Positions 37,040 to 46,040 of a stretch of DNA of 64,000 nt are shown here, piece after piece. The position numbers were made by a program, and so were the translations under genes. The DNA lies in the NCBI RefSeq assembly GCF_024436065.1, contig NZ_JANFNS010000002.1, positions 310,001 through 374,000 on the forward strand, in the 5' to 3' direction. The notes beneath the pieces are model-generated. The model ran no database searches. It saw nothing but the letters and a program-made list of their open reading frames with translations, and was not told the origin of the DNA. Origin of the DNA: Saccharibacillus sp. JS10. Lineage in GTDB: Bacteria > Bacillota > Bacilli > Paenibacillales > Paenibacillaceae. Position 1 is the stretch's first letter, and each line of letters starts with the position of its first letter.

Positions 37040-38032
37040 TTAGATGCCGCTTGGTACAGGTGTTTCTACCGTATCAAACAAGAAATCTTCGTCGCGCAGC
37101 GGCTCAACGTGAACGGTACGAACATAGCCGTTGCCTTTTTTGGAGAAGAAGTCATGCTGTTTGGTTTGCGTTTTGAGACCGTTGAGGACGATCGGGTTGA
37201 TACTTTCATCGTCTTCTTCGAACTGCGGTTCCAAGCCCAAGTTCATCATCGCTTTGTTGGCGTTATAACGAACGAATTTGTTGACTTCTTCGGTCAGACC
37301 GATTTTGCTGTACAGTTGCGCCGTGTATTGTTCTTCGTTTTCTTGAAGAATATGCAGCAGATCGTACAGTTCTTTTTTCGCGTCTTCCGCTTCCGATGCG
37401 GGAAGATCGCGCAGCACTTCTTGCGCAAGGACGCCGACGTAGACGCCGTGAATACTTTCGTCGCGCAAGATCAAGTCGATGATCTCGCCGCTGCTTGTCA
37501 TTTTGCCTTGTCCGGCAAGATACAGCGGATAGAAGAAGCCGCTATAGAACAGGTAGCTTTCCAGCATAACCGAAGCGCCCATTGCCAAGTACAAGTCTTT
37601 TTGCGTCTCGATATTTTGGTAATATTTCGAAATGATCGACGCCTTTTTTTGCAGCAGCGGATTTTCTTCGACCCAGCGGAATACTTGGTCGATCTCTTCC
37701 GTGGACGCAAGCGTTGTGAAAATACTGCTGTAGGACTTCGCGTGAATTTGCTCCATCATGCCCATGAACGCGAGTACCGCTTTGCGTTGCAAGTTCTCCA
37801 CGTGCTCCATGATTTGCGGCATACCGACGCCGCCTTGTACCGTATCGAGCAGCGTCAAGCCGCCTAGAACCTGCATGTACGCTTCGCGCTCGTCATCGCT
37901 TAATGTGATCCAAGACATTTTATCATCGGACAACGGAATCTCTTCATCTGTCCAGAATTGCATAATATTTTGGTTCCAGAACATCAATGTAAAGTCATCG
38001 GCAGGACGGTTCCAGTTCACAGCTTTAATCAT
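37040..38032 (-). CDS. nrdF: Ribonucleoside-diphosphate reductase class Ib, beta subunit
   Basis: 330 residues, standard NrdF size. It begins KAVNWNRPADDFTLMFWNQN and has the metal-ligand regions of class Ib R2 proteins (LTLLDTVQGG, MEQIHAKSYSSIF, LRDESIHGVYVG). It holds the dimetal-tyrosyl radical (manganese in Ib) that NrdI helps assemble. GAAAGGG precedes the ATG. It is third in the nrdI-nrdE-nrdF order, but 256 bases after nrdE, a gap containing a GC-rich inverted repeat. Confidence 0.95.
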   Translation of the reverse strand: MIKAVNWNRPADDFTLMFWNQNIMQFWTDEEIPLSDDKMSWITLSDDEREAYMQVLGGLTLLDTVQGGVGMPQIMEHVENLQRKAVLAFMGMMEQIHAKSYSSIFTTLASTEEIDQVFRWVEENPLLQKKASIISKYYQNIETQKDLYLAMGASVMLESYLFYSGFFYPLYLAGQGKMTSSGEIIDLILRDESIHGVYVGVLAQEVLRDLPASEAEDAKKELYDLLHILQENEEQYTAQLYSKIGLTEEVNKFVRYNANKAMMNLGLEPQFEEDDESINPIVLNGLKTQTKQHDFFSKKGNGYVRTVHVEPLRDEDFLFDTVETPVPSGI

Positions 38033-38176
38033 GTTGAGTCATCCCTTTCATGGTGGAGTATTTATAAAAAAAGTTAAGTTTGGATATTGTTGGTTGAAAT
38101 TACGACGCACAGAGACCGTTCTTCATCGAACGGCGCACAAGTTACTTATTATGAGCGATAAAATTACAAAAGTAAA

Positions 38177-38231
38177 GCGGGGCGTTTTTTAAGTTCAGAC
38201 TGGTCATCCGAATCGTGAAAAGGCGCCCCGC
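38177..38231 (-). repeat. Inverted repeat in the nrdE-nrdF gap
   Basis: GCGGGGCG and CGCCCCGC separated by 39 bases, with A/T runs inside. On the transcript it could form a long-looped hairpin between nrdE and nrdF, either a processing or stabilising structure or a partial terminator. It lies about 145 bases before the nrdF start codon. Confidence 0.5.
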
Positions 38232-38288
38232 AGCTTCTAAATGAACTTACAATCTATCTACTAAACTCTTCTCAAATCTTCGGCTGGC

Positions 38289-40373
38289 TTAGATCGCGCA
38301 GCTGATACATTCTTCCACGCTCAAGTGGTTCGTACGTGTGTAGTACAGAGCTTTTAAGCCTTTGCGAGCGGCATACAGGTAATAACGGGCCAGATCGCGA
38401 GTTGTGACGTTACTGTTGACGTGCAGGATTGCCGAGATGCCTTGATCGATATGTTCTTGGATTTCCGAGATCAGATCGATGACTTTGAATTGGTTCATTT
38501 GGTACGCCGATTTGTAGTAGAAGAAGTTCTCTTGCGCCAAATACGGCATCGGGAAATACGTTGTCGAGTTCGCGTAAGTGCGAGTCTCGATCGCATCGAC
38601 GATCGGCATTACGCTAGACGTCGAGTTTTGGATATACGAGATACTTTGCGTTGGTGCAATAGCCAAGCGATAAGCATGGTACAGACCGTTAGCTTGAACC
38701 AGCGTACGTAGGTGCGACCAATCTGCCGTTGTCGGGATATGCACATCGCCGAACAACGCTTTGATTTTGTCGGTGCGCGGGCTGTAATCAGTCTGTACGT
38801 ACTTGTCGAAGTATGTACCTTTTGCGTATTCGGATTTCTCAAAGCCTGCAAAAGTCACGTTGCGGTCGCGTGCGATTTCCATACTTTTTTCGATCGAGTA
38901 GTAGTTCATCATCATGAAGAACGTACGAGCGAAATCGATCGCTTCATCGCTTTCGTAAGCGATTTTGTTTTTCGCCAGATACCCGTGCAAGTTCATCGCG
39001 CCCAAGCCTACCGAGTGCATTTCACGGTTCGCTTTCGCTACGCCCGGAGCATTTTGCACTTCAGTCATATCGCTTACAGCGGTCAGACCCAGCATCGCTT
39101 CGTGTACGGATTCACGCAATTTGCCGTGTTCCATCACGTTTGCGATATTCAGGGAAGCCAAATTGCAGCTGATATCGCGGCGAATTTGGTTTTCTTGACC
39201 GTAATCGTTGATTGTCGATGTTTCTTGCAACTGATAGATTTCGGTGCACAGGTTCGACATTTTGACCATACCGAGATCTTTCAGGGCATGGTTATTGTTG
39301 GCGTTACTTTTGTTCATGATGTACGGATAGCCCGATTCCAATTGAACCATCGCAATCTTAACAAGCATATCGCGTGCGCTCATGATGTTCTTTTTCTTGA
39401 TTTTGTCGTTTGCGAGCAGTTCGTCGTACATTTCGTCCAGATCGAGATCGTCGAGATGTTTGCCGTACTCTTTGTAGACGGAATAAGGACCGAATACCAC
39501 AAGCGGTTGGTTTTGTTCGGCAAGTTGGTAGAAACGGTTCGGGATAATCAGACCGATCGACAGCGTTTTGAGGCGCGATTTTTCGTCGGCATTGATCTTT
39601 TTGCTATCCAGGAACTCCAGAACGTCCCAACCGAAAATGTTGTAGTAAGCCGCGCCGGAGCCTTTGCGTTGACCCATCTGATCGGCATAAGAGAACGCGT
39701 CTTCCATCAATTTCAGAACAGGCATTACGCCTTTTGCCGCGCCTTCGACGCCTTTGATCGGTTCGCCGCGTCCACGAAGCTTGGACAAGTTAACCGCAAC
39801 GCCGCCGCCGATTTTCGACAACTGCATGCAAGTGGACAAGACATAGTTGATCGAGTTCAGCGCATCGTCCATTTCGAGCAGGAAACACGAAACCAATTCG
39901 CCGCGGCGGCTTTTACCTGCATTTAGAAACGTCGGGGTAGCCGGTTGTACGCGTTGCTCCATGATTGCCGTTACGAGCGATTTTGCGGTCTCGACGTTAC
40001 CGCCGCCGAGATGCAAAGCTACGATAGCCGAGCGATCCGCGTAAGTCTCCAGATATTGTGCTTTGTCATTGCTTCTCATCGCATAGTCGGTATAGAACTT
40101 CGAAGCTGCCATGTACGAAGCGAATTCGAACGGAACGTTGTGCGAAGTCTCGAATACGGAGATCACTTCTTCGCGCGTATAGTTCTCATAGACATTTTCG
40201 TAGTAATCATTTTCGATCATGTAATCGACTTGGGAACCGAAATCCGGGAAAGTCAGGCTGCGCTGCTGTACTTCCTCCATGAAAGCAGCGACCGCTTCTT
40301 TATCTTTTTCTAAACGGAAAAATCCATCGGCGTTTCTAAGCATCAGTTGGTTGTTCAGTTCAATATGCCGCAA
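38289..40373 (-). CDS. nrdE: Ribonucleoside-diphosphate reductase class Ib, alpha subunit
   Basis: 694 residues, matching NrdE: an N-terminal part lacking the ATP cone, TPTFLNAGKSRRGELVSCFLL with the active-site Cys, KIGGGVAVNLSKLR, ADQMGQRKGSGAAYYNIF, ISCNLASLNIANVM with the second redox Cys, APTQSISYIQNSTSSVMP, and the C-terminal CISCAI pair that exchanges electrons with NrdH-type glutaredoxin. It reduces ribonucleoside diphosphates. The start is TTG at 40373, inside the end of nrdI, with GAGGAG upstream. Confidence 0.95.
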   Translation of the reverse strand: MRHIELNNQLMLRNADGFFRLEKDKEAVAAFMEEVQQRSLTFPDFGSQVDYMIENDYYENVYENYTREEVISVFETSHNVPFEFASYMAASKFYTDYAMRSNDKAQYLETYADRSAIVALHLGGGNVETAKSLVTAIMEQRVQPATPTFLNAGKSRRGELVSCFLLEMDDALNSINYVLSTCMQLSKIGGGVAVNLSKLRGRGEPIKGVEGAAKGVMPVLKLMEDAFSYADQMGQRKGSGAAYYNIFGWDVLEFLDSKKINADEKSRLKTLSIGLIIPNRFYQLAEQNQPLVVFGPYSVYKEYGKHLDDLDLDEMYDELLANDKIKKKNIMSARDMLVKIAMVQLESGYPYIMNKSNANNNHALKDLGMVKMSNLCTEIYQLQETSTINDYGQENQIRRDISCNLASLNIANVMEHGKLRESVHEAMLGLTAVSDMTEVQNAPGVAKANREMHSVGLGAMNLHGYLAKNKIAYESDEAIDFARTFFMMMNYYSIEKSMEIARDRNVTFAGFEKSEYAKGTYFDKYVQTDYSPRTDKIKALFGDVHIPTTADWSHLRTLVQANGLYHAYRLAIAPTQSISYIQNSTSSVMPIVDAIETRTYANSTTYFPMPYLAQENFFYYKSAYQMNQFKVIDLISEIQEHIDQGISAILHVNSNVTTRDLARYYLYAARKGLKALYYTRTNHLSVEECISCAI

Positions 40374-40719
40374 GGGTATTCAGCTCCTCTTTGAGATGTA
40401 AAATATCTTTATTTGTGCCCGACAGTTCGAATTTGCATAAGATCGGTACGCCGTAAGTTTGAGAAATAGTATCTGCGCTTTTTGCAAAAGAAAGTCCCCA
40501 GTTGCGGTTGCCGCTGGCGCATACGCCTTTGAGCTGCTGTCCGTTTTTCTGGAGAAACGAGTTGACTTTGTCCGGGATCTGTCCGAAGCCCGTTGTGTAG
40601 GTGACGAGGATGAAAGGCTCTTCCAGCTTCATCGTTTCGTCGATTTGAATCGCGGGGAGTTCCAATTTTTCGATAAATCTCCGCACGTTTCCGGTTCTGG
40701 AATCGTAAGCGATCAACAT
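40360..40719 (-). CDS. nrdI: Ribonucleotide reductase flavodoxin-like activator
   Basis: 119 residues of NrdI: an FMN-binding start MLIAYDSRTGNVRRFIEKL, the LVTYTTGFGQIP loop, and GVCASGNRNWGLSFAKSAD. NrdI supplies the oxidant that activates the dimanganese site of NrdF. It is first in the operon and overlaps nrdE by 14 bases. Confidence 0.95.
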   Translation of the reverse strand: MLIAYDSRTGNVRRFIEKLELPAIQIDETMKLEEPFILVTYTTGFGQIPDKVNSFLQKNGQQLKGVCASGNRNWGLSFAKSADTISQTYGVPILCKFELSGTNKDILHLKEELNTLAAY

Positions 40720-40743
40720 ATTCTTTCACGCTCCTTAACACCC

Positions 40744-40806
40744 GGCAACAACTAGATATAGATTAACCAGGTCAGTGTTAATCATTCTATAACCAGATAT
40801 GGGGTT
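40744..40806 (-). promoter_or_regulatory. Candidate NrdR boxes upstream of nrdI
   Basis: AACTAGATATAGATT (ATAT at 40756-40759) and AACCAGATATGGGGT (ATAT at 40797-40800) loosely match the NrdR box ACACWATATWTWGTGT. They are 41 bases apart centre to centre, close to four helical turns, as expected for paired boxes. The matches are imperfect. Confidence 0.35.
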
Positions 40807-41191
40807 TGTCAAAGCAGAATTCGATAAAATAAAAGTGAGCAAAATAGAAGAAAAGGCGTAAACGCGAGCTATATCGGGAAAAAGGGCGATTTTACTTTGC
40901 CTAGGTTCTTAAATGGGGATTGACGACGAAAAAAGCAAAGAGCTTTTTTGAGAATGGCGTAACGGTGCGGGAGGAAAGAGAGGCTTTGAGCAAAAGCTTC
41001 TTTTTAACCGTCAAGAAGTGCAAATTAATTTTTTTGAACAAAGTGAGTAAAAGTTAGCTGTGCGGGAAAAGGATGGGGATAAGCTGTAGAGAAGAGTTGT
41101 TTTTGAGCGGTGGATAATGGGGATAGCGGGGATAGATCGGCGACTAAAATTGTGGACGGCGGGGATAATGGGGATAGATGCACAACCTAAC
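40807..41191. other. Intergenic region upstream of nrdIEF with repeated GGGGATAA-type motifs
   Basis: No gene is seen. Between 41073 and 41180 there are seven variants of a nine-base word: TGGGGATAA, GGTGGATAA, TGGGGATAG (twice), CGGGGATAG, CGGGGATAA and TGTGGACGG. They resemble degenerate DnaA boxes (TGTGNATAA on this strand), all in one orientation. The rest is purine-rich, with several short hairpin-T patterns near 40950-41020. Confidence 0.45.
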
Positions 41192-41223
41192 AAAAAGCAG
41201 CGGATAGACTCCAGCTGCTTTTT
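41192..41223 (-). terminator. Terminator of the acetyltransferase gene
   Basis: AAAAAGCAGC(GGA)...(TCC)A GCTGCTTTTT, serving minus-strand transcripts leaving 41262. Confidence 0.8.
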
Positions 41224-41261
41224 CTAAATTCCATATCTGCATATAGACAGTACGATTCGTT

Positions 41262-41843
41262 TTACTGGAGTTCGATCCTTTTCGCCATTCGCGCATAGCG
41301 ATGACCGCTTAACTCAATCCTGCCGTCTTCGATATAGCCAAGACGTTCATACAAGGCACGCGCTTTGACGTTATCTTTTTCGACAAGCATCATAGCTTTG
41401 GCGTAACCGAGTTCGGCAGCGCGATGTTCGAACGCTTGAATCAGACGCGTGCCGATTCCGCTTCCCCGATAAGCACCACTGACCGCGAGCGAATCCAAGT
41501 AATACTCGCCAGATCTGGTTTCGGGAATTAATCCTTCAGTGGGTAAGCCTTGTGCTCGTAGTCGGCGTAGCAAAGGGAGGTCTAACGCTTCGGCTTGTTC
41601 ACCCGGATAGCTGAGCATAAAGCCTGCGATATTGCCGTCAGCATCTTCGCATACGATCGTGTGCTCGTAACTGAGCCGGCAGCCGGGCAGTCGGAACAAT
41701 TCTTCCAGTACATCCATCGTATCCGGCATATCCGTAGTCCCCGCGATCGTATGCGCAATATCTCCGATCGCGTCATACATGAGAAGAGATACCGATTGAG
41801 CGTCGTCAGGAGTTGCCTTGCGAATCTCAAAATGGGAAGTCAT
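41262..41843 (-). CDS. GNAT-family N-acetyltransferase
   Basis: 193 residues with the GNAT fold: FEIRKATPDDAQSVSLLM at the start, YYLDSLAVSGAYRGSGIGTRLIQAFEHRA, which contains the acetyl-CoA pyrophosphate loop RGSGIG (about 130-135), and KARALYERLGYIEDGRIEL near the C-terminus. The acceptor substrate cannot be told. AAGGAG lies seven bases before the ATG at 41843, which is preferred over the TTG at 41849. It is 33 bases downstream of gpmA and probably cotranscribed. Confidence 0.88.
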   Translation of the reverse strand: MTSHFEIRKATPDDAQSVSLLMYDAIGDIAHTIAGTTDMPDTMDVLEELFRLPGCRLSYEHTIVCEDADGNIAGFMLSYPGEQAEALDLPLLRRLRAQGLPTEGLIPETRSGEYYLDSLAVSGAYRGSGIGTRLIQAFEHRAAELGYAKAMMLVEKDNVKARALYERLGYIEDGRIELSGHRYARMAKRIELQ

Positions 41844-41876
41844 AGTCAAACTCCTTTTTATTCGTTGTATTCGTGA

Positions 41877-42626
41877 TTAATCCGGGTCATGGTTAGGATC
41901 GGCAGCTTGGCGTTTTTTCTCTTCGACATGGGTCGGATGACCAAGATAAAAACGGCGCAGCGGCTTAAGGTCTTCACTGAGTTCATAGACCAGCGGAATC
42001 CCGGTTGGGATATTCAGATCCAGCAGTTCATGTTCTTCGAGGTCTTCCATAAATTTGATTAAAGCCCGAATCGTATTGCCGTGAGCGGAGATTAGAATAT
42101 GATGACCGCTTTGCACCAAAGGAGAGACTTCGTCTTCCCAAAATTCGCCGACGCGTTCGATCGTATCTTGCAGACTTTCTCCTGCCGGAAGCTGATCTGC
42201 TGGAACATCCGCGTAACGTTCATCATGGCTTGGCAAACGTTTGTCGTCTGCTTCCAAAAGGGGCGGACGTACCGACAGACTGCGACGCCACAAATGGACT
42301 TGTTCTTCGCCGTATTTTTCAGCCGTCTCCGGCTTGCTCAGACCTTGAAGCGCTCCGTAATGCCGTTCGTTCAGTTTCCAAGATTTATGTTCAGGAATCC
42401 ATAGCAGCCCTAGTTCGTCCAGCGCGTAATGCAGCGTTTTGATCGAGCGTTGCAGCACGGAAGCATAGGAAATATCGAATGTATAATCGGATTCGCGTAA
42501 AATGCGTCCGGCGTCTTTGGCTTCTTCGATTCCTTTTTCAGTCAGATCGACGTCAGTCCATCCGGTAAACAAGTTTTTTTCATTCCACTCGCTTTGTCCA
42601 TGTCGAATCATGACTACCCGATACAT
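41877..42626 (-). CDS. gpmA: 2,3-bisphosphoglycerate-dependent phosphoglycerate mutase
   Basis: 249 residues, typical length. It has RHGQSEWNEKNLFTGWTDVDLTEKG with the phosphorylated His9, then LNERHYGALQGLSKPETAEKYGEEQV, and SAHGNTIRALIKFMEDL with the second active-site His. It interconverts 3- and 2-phosphoglycerate in glycolysis. The ATG at 42626 has AAAAGGAG nine bases upstream; the ATG at 42635 overlaps that site. Many Bacilli use the cofactor-independent GpmI, so this could be additional. Confidence 0.93.
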   Translation of the reverse strand: MYRVVMIRHGQSEWNEKNLFTGWTDVDLTEKGIEEAKDAGRILRESDYTFDISYASVLQRSIKTLHYALDELGLLWIPEHKSWKLNERHYGALQGLSKPETAEKYGEEQVHLWRRSLSVRPPLLEADDKRLPSHDERYADVPADQLPAGESLQDTIERVGEFWEDEVSPLVQSGHHILISAHGNTIRALIKFMEDLEEHELLDLNIPTGIPLVYELSEDLKPLRRFYLGHPTHVEEKKRQAADPNHDPD

Positions 42627-42709
42627 AGTTCGCATCTCCTTTTGGCAAAAAAATCAGCACCGTGTAAATTTTTTCTTCTATATATAATAAAGCAAAACCG
42701 TCAATTTAA

Positions 42710-42761
42710 ACGCAAAAGCAAAAATCCCTCTTCATCAGGCGGTTGCCAGAGAAGAGGGATT
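42710..42761 (-). terminator. Terminator of the Thr/Glu-rich lipoprotein gene
   Basis: AATCCCTCTTC and GAAGAGGGATT pair around a 17-base loop, with A-runs on the plus strand. Confidence 0.85.
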
Positions 42762-42786
42762 GCTGTTCCTGCAAGCTTACGTTCGA

Positions 42787-43401
42787 TTACTTCGCTTCTT
42801 TAATCTCCGTGATCGTCATGACTTTGGTCTCGGAATCGAAGTCTTCTTCGGTATACGTGAATTCAACATTCGCATTTTCCGAGATTTTGCCAAGCTGTGT
42901 TTGCGCTTCTTCGGACAATTGGTACATAACCGGGTTGCCGCTCACTTCGATCTCAGCTGTGTGACCATCGGCAAGACCGATATACGCACCTCGACCTGTT
43001 TTGTCATCTTCAGTTGTTGGTGCAGAAGCCGAAGGCGTAGTGCCTTTATCCGTGCTGTCTGCTGGTTCTTCTGTTTTCGTGTCAGCAGGAGTGCTGTCTG
43101 TCGAACCGTTGTCTGTTGTCGCTGGATCGCCTGTTGTTGGATCAAGATCCGTCGTTTCTTGCGCTTCGCCAACTGCCGAATCCGTAGATTCATCCGAGCT
43201 GTCTTCTTTGTCGATGTCTACTTCGTTAGTCGGATGCGCGTCGTTATCTTCTCTAGAGATATCGCCGGTCGTTTCGTCCGAAGTATTGGTCGGAGCCTGC
43301 TCTTGGATCGGCGAAGCTTCTTGATTGTTCCCACACGCCGCGAGTACGCCCGTTAGCATCAAAGTCAAAGCCAGTACAGATAAAGATTTCATTTTTTTCA
43401 T
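42787..43401 (-). CDS. Lipoprotein with acidic linker and beta-rich C-terminal domain
   Basis: 204 residues. Signal peptide with lipobox VLAAC (Cys23), then about 100 residues rich in Asp, Glu, Thr and Ser (for example STDSTPADTKTEEPADSTD), then a ~70-residue domain ADGHTAEIEVSGNPVMYQLSEEAQTQLGKISENANVEFTY that looks like a small beta barrel. GGAGG precedes the ATG at 43401. The function is unknown; the linker would hold the domain away from the membrane through the cell wall. Confidence 0.8.
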   Translation of the reverse strand: MKKMKSLSVLALTLMLTGVLAACGNNQEASPIQEQAPTNTSDETTGDISREDNDAHPTNEVDIDKEDSSDESTDSAVGEAQETTDLDPTTGDPATTDNGSTDSTPADTKTEEPADSTDKGTTPSASAPTTEDDKTGRGAYIGLADGHTAEIEVSGNPVMYQLSEEAQTQLGKISENANVEFTYTEEDFDSETKVMTITEIKEAK

Positions 43402-43694
43402 GTTGTGAAACACCTCCAAATGGTTATACGCTTAAGGTTCTCAAAAGTTACATAGCCGGCAGTCCGAGTAAAAGAACGACTTGGCGACTGAATGTACGGT
43501 GTAGAAAAGTGCCTTAAGAAAGTAAGTCTTAATCTATTGTTACCCAAAAAGGATAGGGGTTGCAAATGTGCGGGGGAGGGATTTGTGTTTTTTGCAGAAA
43601 ACTTTGAAGAAAAACCAGTATCGGATTACAAGAAAATACAGTATGATTCTCTCAATAATTTGATATTGGAGTGAATAAGGAGGGCACCTACAAC

Positions 43695-44450
43695 ATGAAA
43701 CTCAAACTCTGGACATTCGTGCTGCTCATCGCCATTTTCCTCATTGCGATCGCAGCAAAGCCAGCAGTCTTAGAAGCGCTAGGAATTGGACAAAGTCGAC
43801 CAACAATTACCGACGCTTCACTTGCCAAGCTCACCGAGCAGCAGATGAACGACAAATACGGCGCAACGTTTCAAGTCCATTCATTAACCGAAACCCAAGT
43901 CGGCGCACGGTTTCAAACGGTAATATCGGAGAAAACTCTATCCAATCAGTCTCCACCTTTCTTTTTTCATGCAGCCGCTTTCAAAGTTGCCGATTACTTC
44001 CGAATCCAAGACGATTACGAGCTGCAACGATTAGTTCGACCGATCGTGGATGACGTGATGGGAAGCGATATAGAGTTCATCTACGATCTTACCTACGCTT
44101 CGCCGAGTTTATTTACGCATATCGACAATATCAATATGGACTGGAACCAATTGCTCAAAAATCGCGAACGCGAACATATCGAACTCGAATTATCCATGTA
44201 CGCGCCGATGGTATCCCGTTATGACCTAGCGCAAAAATTTACAACATTGAAGAAGCGACTCCAACAAGAGCACCTGAGTTTTGCCGGGCTACATATGTAC
44301 CGAGTGGACGCAGCGAATTTCGATACGAAGCTGCTCACGATGAAACGTAAAGACTTGGCGAAAGTCATTCGTGAAGTTCATGAGCTTGCCGAGAACAAAT
44401 CGACAAATGAATCGAATTTGAAAAGCACGCCTTTTACCGGATTTCAATAA
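43695..44450 (+). CDS. Membrane-anchored or exported protein of unknown function
   Basis: 251 residues starting MKLKLWTFVLLIAIFLIAIAA, a single hydrophobic segment that is either an uncleaved anchor or a signal peptide. The remainder is a helical, charged protein with no recognised motif (FKVADYFRIQDDYELQRLVRPIVDDVMG; LAKVIREVHELAEN). The ATG at 43695 has AAGGAGG eleven bases upstream; the frame is open to 43671. About 100 bases separate it from the next gene in the same direction. Confidence 0.7.
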   Translation: MKLKLWTFVLLIAIFLIAIAAKPAVLEALGIGQSRPTITDASLAKLTEQQMNDKYGATFQVHSLTETQVGARFQTVISEKTLSNQSPPFFFHAAAFKVADYFRIQDDYELQRLVRPIVDDVMGSDIEFIYDLTYASPSLFTHIDNINMDWNQLLKNREREHIELELSMYAPMVSRYDLAQKFTTLKKRLQQEHLSFAGLHMYRVDAANFDTKLLTMKRKDLAKVIREVHELAENKSTNESNLKSTPFTGFQ

Positions 44451-44547
44451 ACTGAACTTGTCAGAGACTTCGCAATTTCGTTCCATATTGGGTACAATAC
44501 ATAGAAGTGTTTATTAAGCGATTCGTAAGGAAAGGAGTTATTTCATC

Positions 44548-45009
44548 ATGAGCGAAGAACAAAATCAACAAAACCAAGTACGCGAAGCAGCCGATTTGGC
44601 GGCGCATTTCGATGTCACGGTAGAGAAGGCGCGAGAACTTCCTTTTGCGGAAGGGCAAACTTTAATATGGGGCGAAGCATTCAAGATGGATAGTTGGTTG
44701 ATTTTAATGCAGCCAAGCGACAATCCGCAGCAGCCTGAACCTTTTTTCGGTAACGTTGACGGTCAAGGCTGGGCATTTCTGTTCACCGATCCGATGCACG
44801 CTCAGGTCTTTGCACGCAACAACCAACTGGTAACACCGGGCGGGCAAGTGCTTATTGCCAAAATGCAGGTTGATCCGATGATTAACTGGTTGGAAGAAAT
44901 CGAGAAGTCGGGACTGTACGGCGTTCGTTTTAACGAAGGCGAGCAAGGATGGTTCTCTCCGATCTCCAATCTGCGCGATATGCAGCGTTATGTCGAAGAA
45001 CAGCAATAA
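44548..45009 (+). CDS. SseB-like protein of unknown function
   Basis: 153 residues, acidic, with no signal or membrane helix. DGQGWAFLFTDPMHAQVFARN and GGQVLIAKMQVDPMINWLEEIEKSGLYGVRFNEGEQGWFSPISNL follow the pattern of SseB/YwqJ-type small domains (a short beta meander with a final hydrophobic-polar strand); the match is by feel only. AAAGGAG precedes the ATG. A strong terminator follows. Confidence 0.65.
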   Translation: MSEEQNQQNQVREAADLAAHFDVTVEKARELPFAEGQTLIWGEAFKMDSWLILMQPSDNPQQPEPFFGNVDGQGWAFLFTDPMHAQVFARNNQLVTPGGQVLIAKMQVDPMINWLEEIEKSGLYGVRFNEGEQGWFSPISNLRDMQRYVEEQQ

Positions 45010-45029
45010 GATTGGATTTGGAAAAATCA

Positions 45030-45079
45030 AAGCGCCTATTCGCGAAAAGAAAGCATACTCGCGAATAGGCGCTTTTTTT
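45030..45079 (+). terminator. Terminator, 16-bp perfect stem
   Basis: AAGCGCCTATTCGCGA ... TCGCGAATAGGCGCTT then T5, loop of 13 bases. It ends the SseB-like gene and lies between convergent genes. Confidence 0.92.
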
Positions 45080-45101
45080 GGCGTATACAAACAACAAAAT
45101 G

Positions 45102-45869
45102 TTAAAAAGATAACGTCTCGCCGTCAGCCGGAATATGCACCTGTGCCGACAGATTTTCTTTGTTCAACGCTTCAGCCAAGTCTACGCGACGCGTCAAACA
45201 ATGATTGATCGCTTCCATATGAACCGCAATCACTTGGGTATTCGGTGCGTAACGACATACGTTTACTACATCGCTCGGCGTCATGATAATCGGATCTCCC
45301 TCGTTGAACCTAGCGCCGCCCGCGTTCACGACGGTAATATCCGGGTGCTCTTTGTCCAACACCTGAATGACATCGTCGCACCAGATCGTATCGCCCGCTA
45401 TATATAAAGTCGGTTCACCGTCAGCTTTTAACACAAATCCAGAGACTTGCCCCATCGCTTGACCGATCTTCCCTGTGCCATGTCTACCGGATGTACGGAT
45501 GATCGTCACTCCTTCATGGATAACGGGTGCATCTATCGCGGTTAGATTCGAAAACCCGCTTTGGTCAATCTTTTCTTCGTCTCCGGGCTGACAAAACAAC
45601 GGAACATGACCACCCAGCCTTCCGGATCGCAAAGTCTGCTGCCCTGCCGGGTCCCAATGATCCAGATGTAGATGGGTCACTAATACGGCATCCGGCGAAG
45701 ACCAATGCTCACTAGGCAGCGGTAAAGGAACGAGCGGATTTGGCTGGGGGTTGGGGCTGTTGGAGATCGGAGGGTTAATGCCTTGCGCACTAAGGGCAGG
45801 ATCGACAAGCCAAGTCAGACCGCCGTATTCTAGCCATAATGTAGCGTTGCGGATCAAGGTGATATTCAT
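45102..45869 (-). CDS. MBL-fold metallo-hydrolase
   Basis: 255 residues of the metallo-beta-lactamase fold, UlaG-like subgroup: MNITLIRNATLWLEYGGLTWLVDPAL at the start, the metal motif VTHLHLDHWDP (HxHxDH), then TLYIAGDTIW with the bridging Asp, and VIAVHMEAINHC with the last His. It hydrolyses an unknown ester, phosphodiester or lactone. AAAGGAG precedes the ATG. It is a single gene. Confidence 0.9.
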   Translation of the reverse strand: MNITLIRNATLWLEYGGLTWLVDPALSAQGINPPISNSPNPQPNPLVPLPLPSEHWSSPDAVLVTHLHLDHWDPAGQQTLRSGRLGGHVPLFCQPGDEEKIDQSGFSNLTAIDAPVIHEGVTIIRTSGRHGTGKIGQAMGQVSGFVLKADGEPTLYIAGDTIWCDDVIQVLDKEHPDITVVNAGGARFNEGDPIIMTPSDVVNVCRYAPNTQVIAVHMEAINHCLTRRVDLAEALNKENLSAQVHIPADGETLSF

Positions 45870-46040
45870 TTTTAAAGTCTCCTTTGGCTAAAAAGTTAGA
45901 TAGGGATAGCACATTCAAGCGTTGCGGCTAGCTGCCGTGATATACTTCTGATTATAAAAAACGAACCATGTCTCCGTACATAAGACCGTGAAAGAATTAG
46001 ACATCTGACGCTTTCAGCATGAAAAAAGGGGGAGAAAACA

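Noticed and set aside
36605-37867. A 420-residue plus-strand frame opposite nrdF
   Set aside because: It is antisense to a clear nrdF gene, has no ribosome site at its start and an unnatural Phe/Val/Arg-rich composition.
38712-39926. A 404-residue plus-strand frame opposite nrdE
   Set aside because: Antisense shadow of nrdE with skewed composition and no RBS.
40860-41020. Further copy of the palindromic element
   Set aside because: Hairpins occur here, but the shared GAGAAATTC/GAATTTCTC strands are absent.
43492-43674. A 60-residue plus-strand frame before the 43695 gene
   Set aside because: No ribosome binding site and no membrane or domain signal; likely chance.
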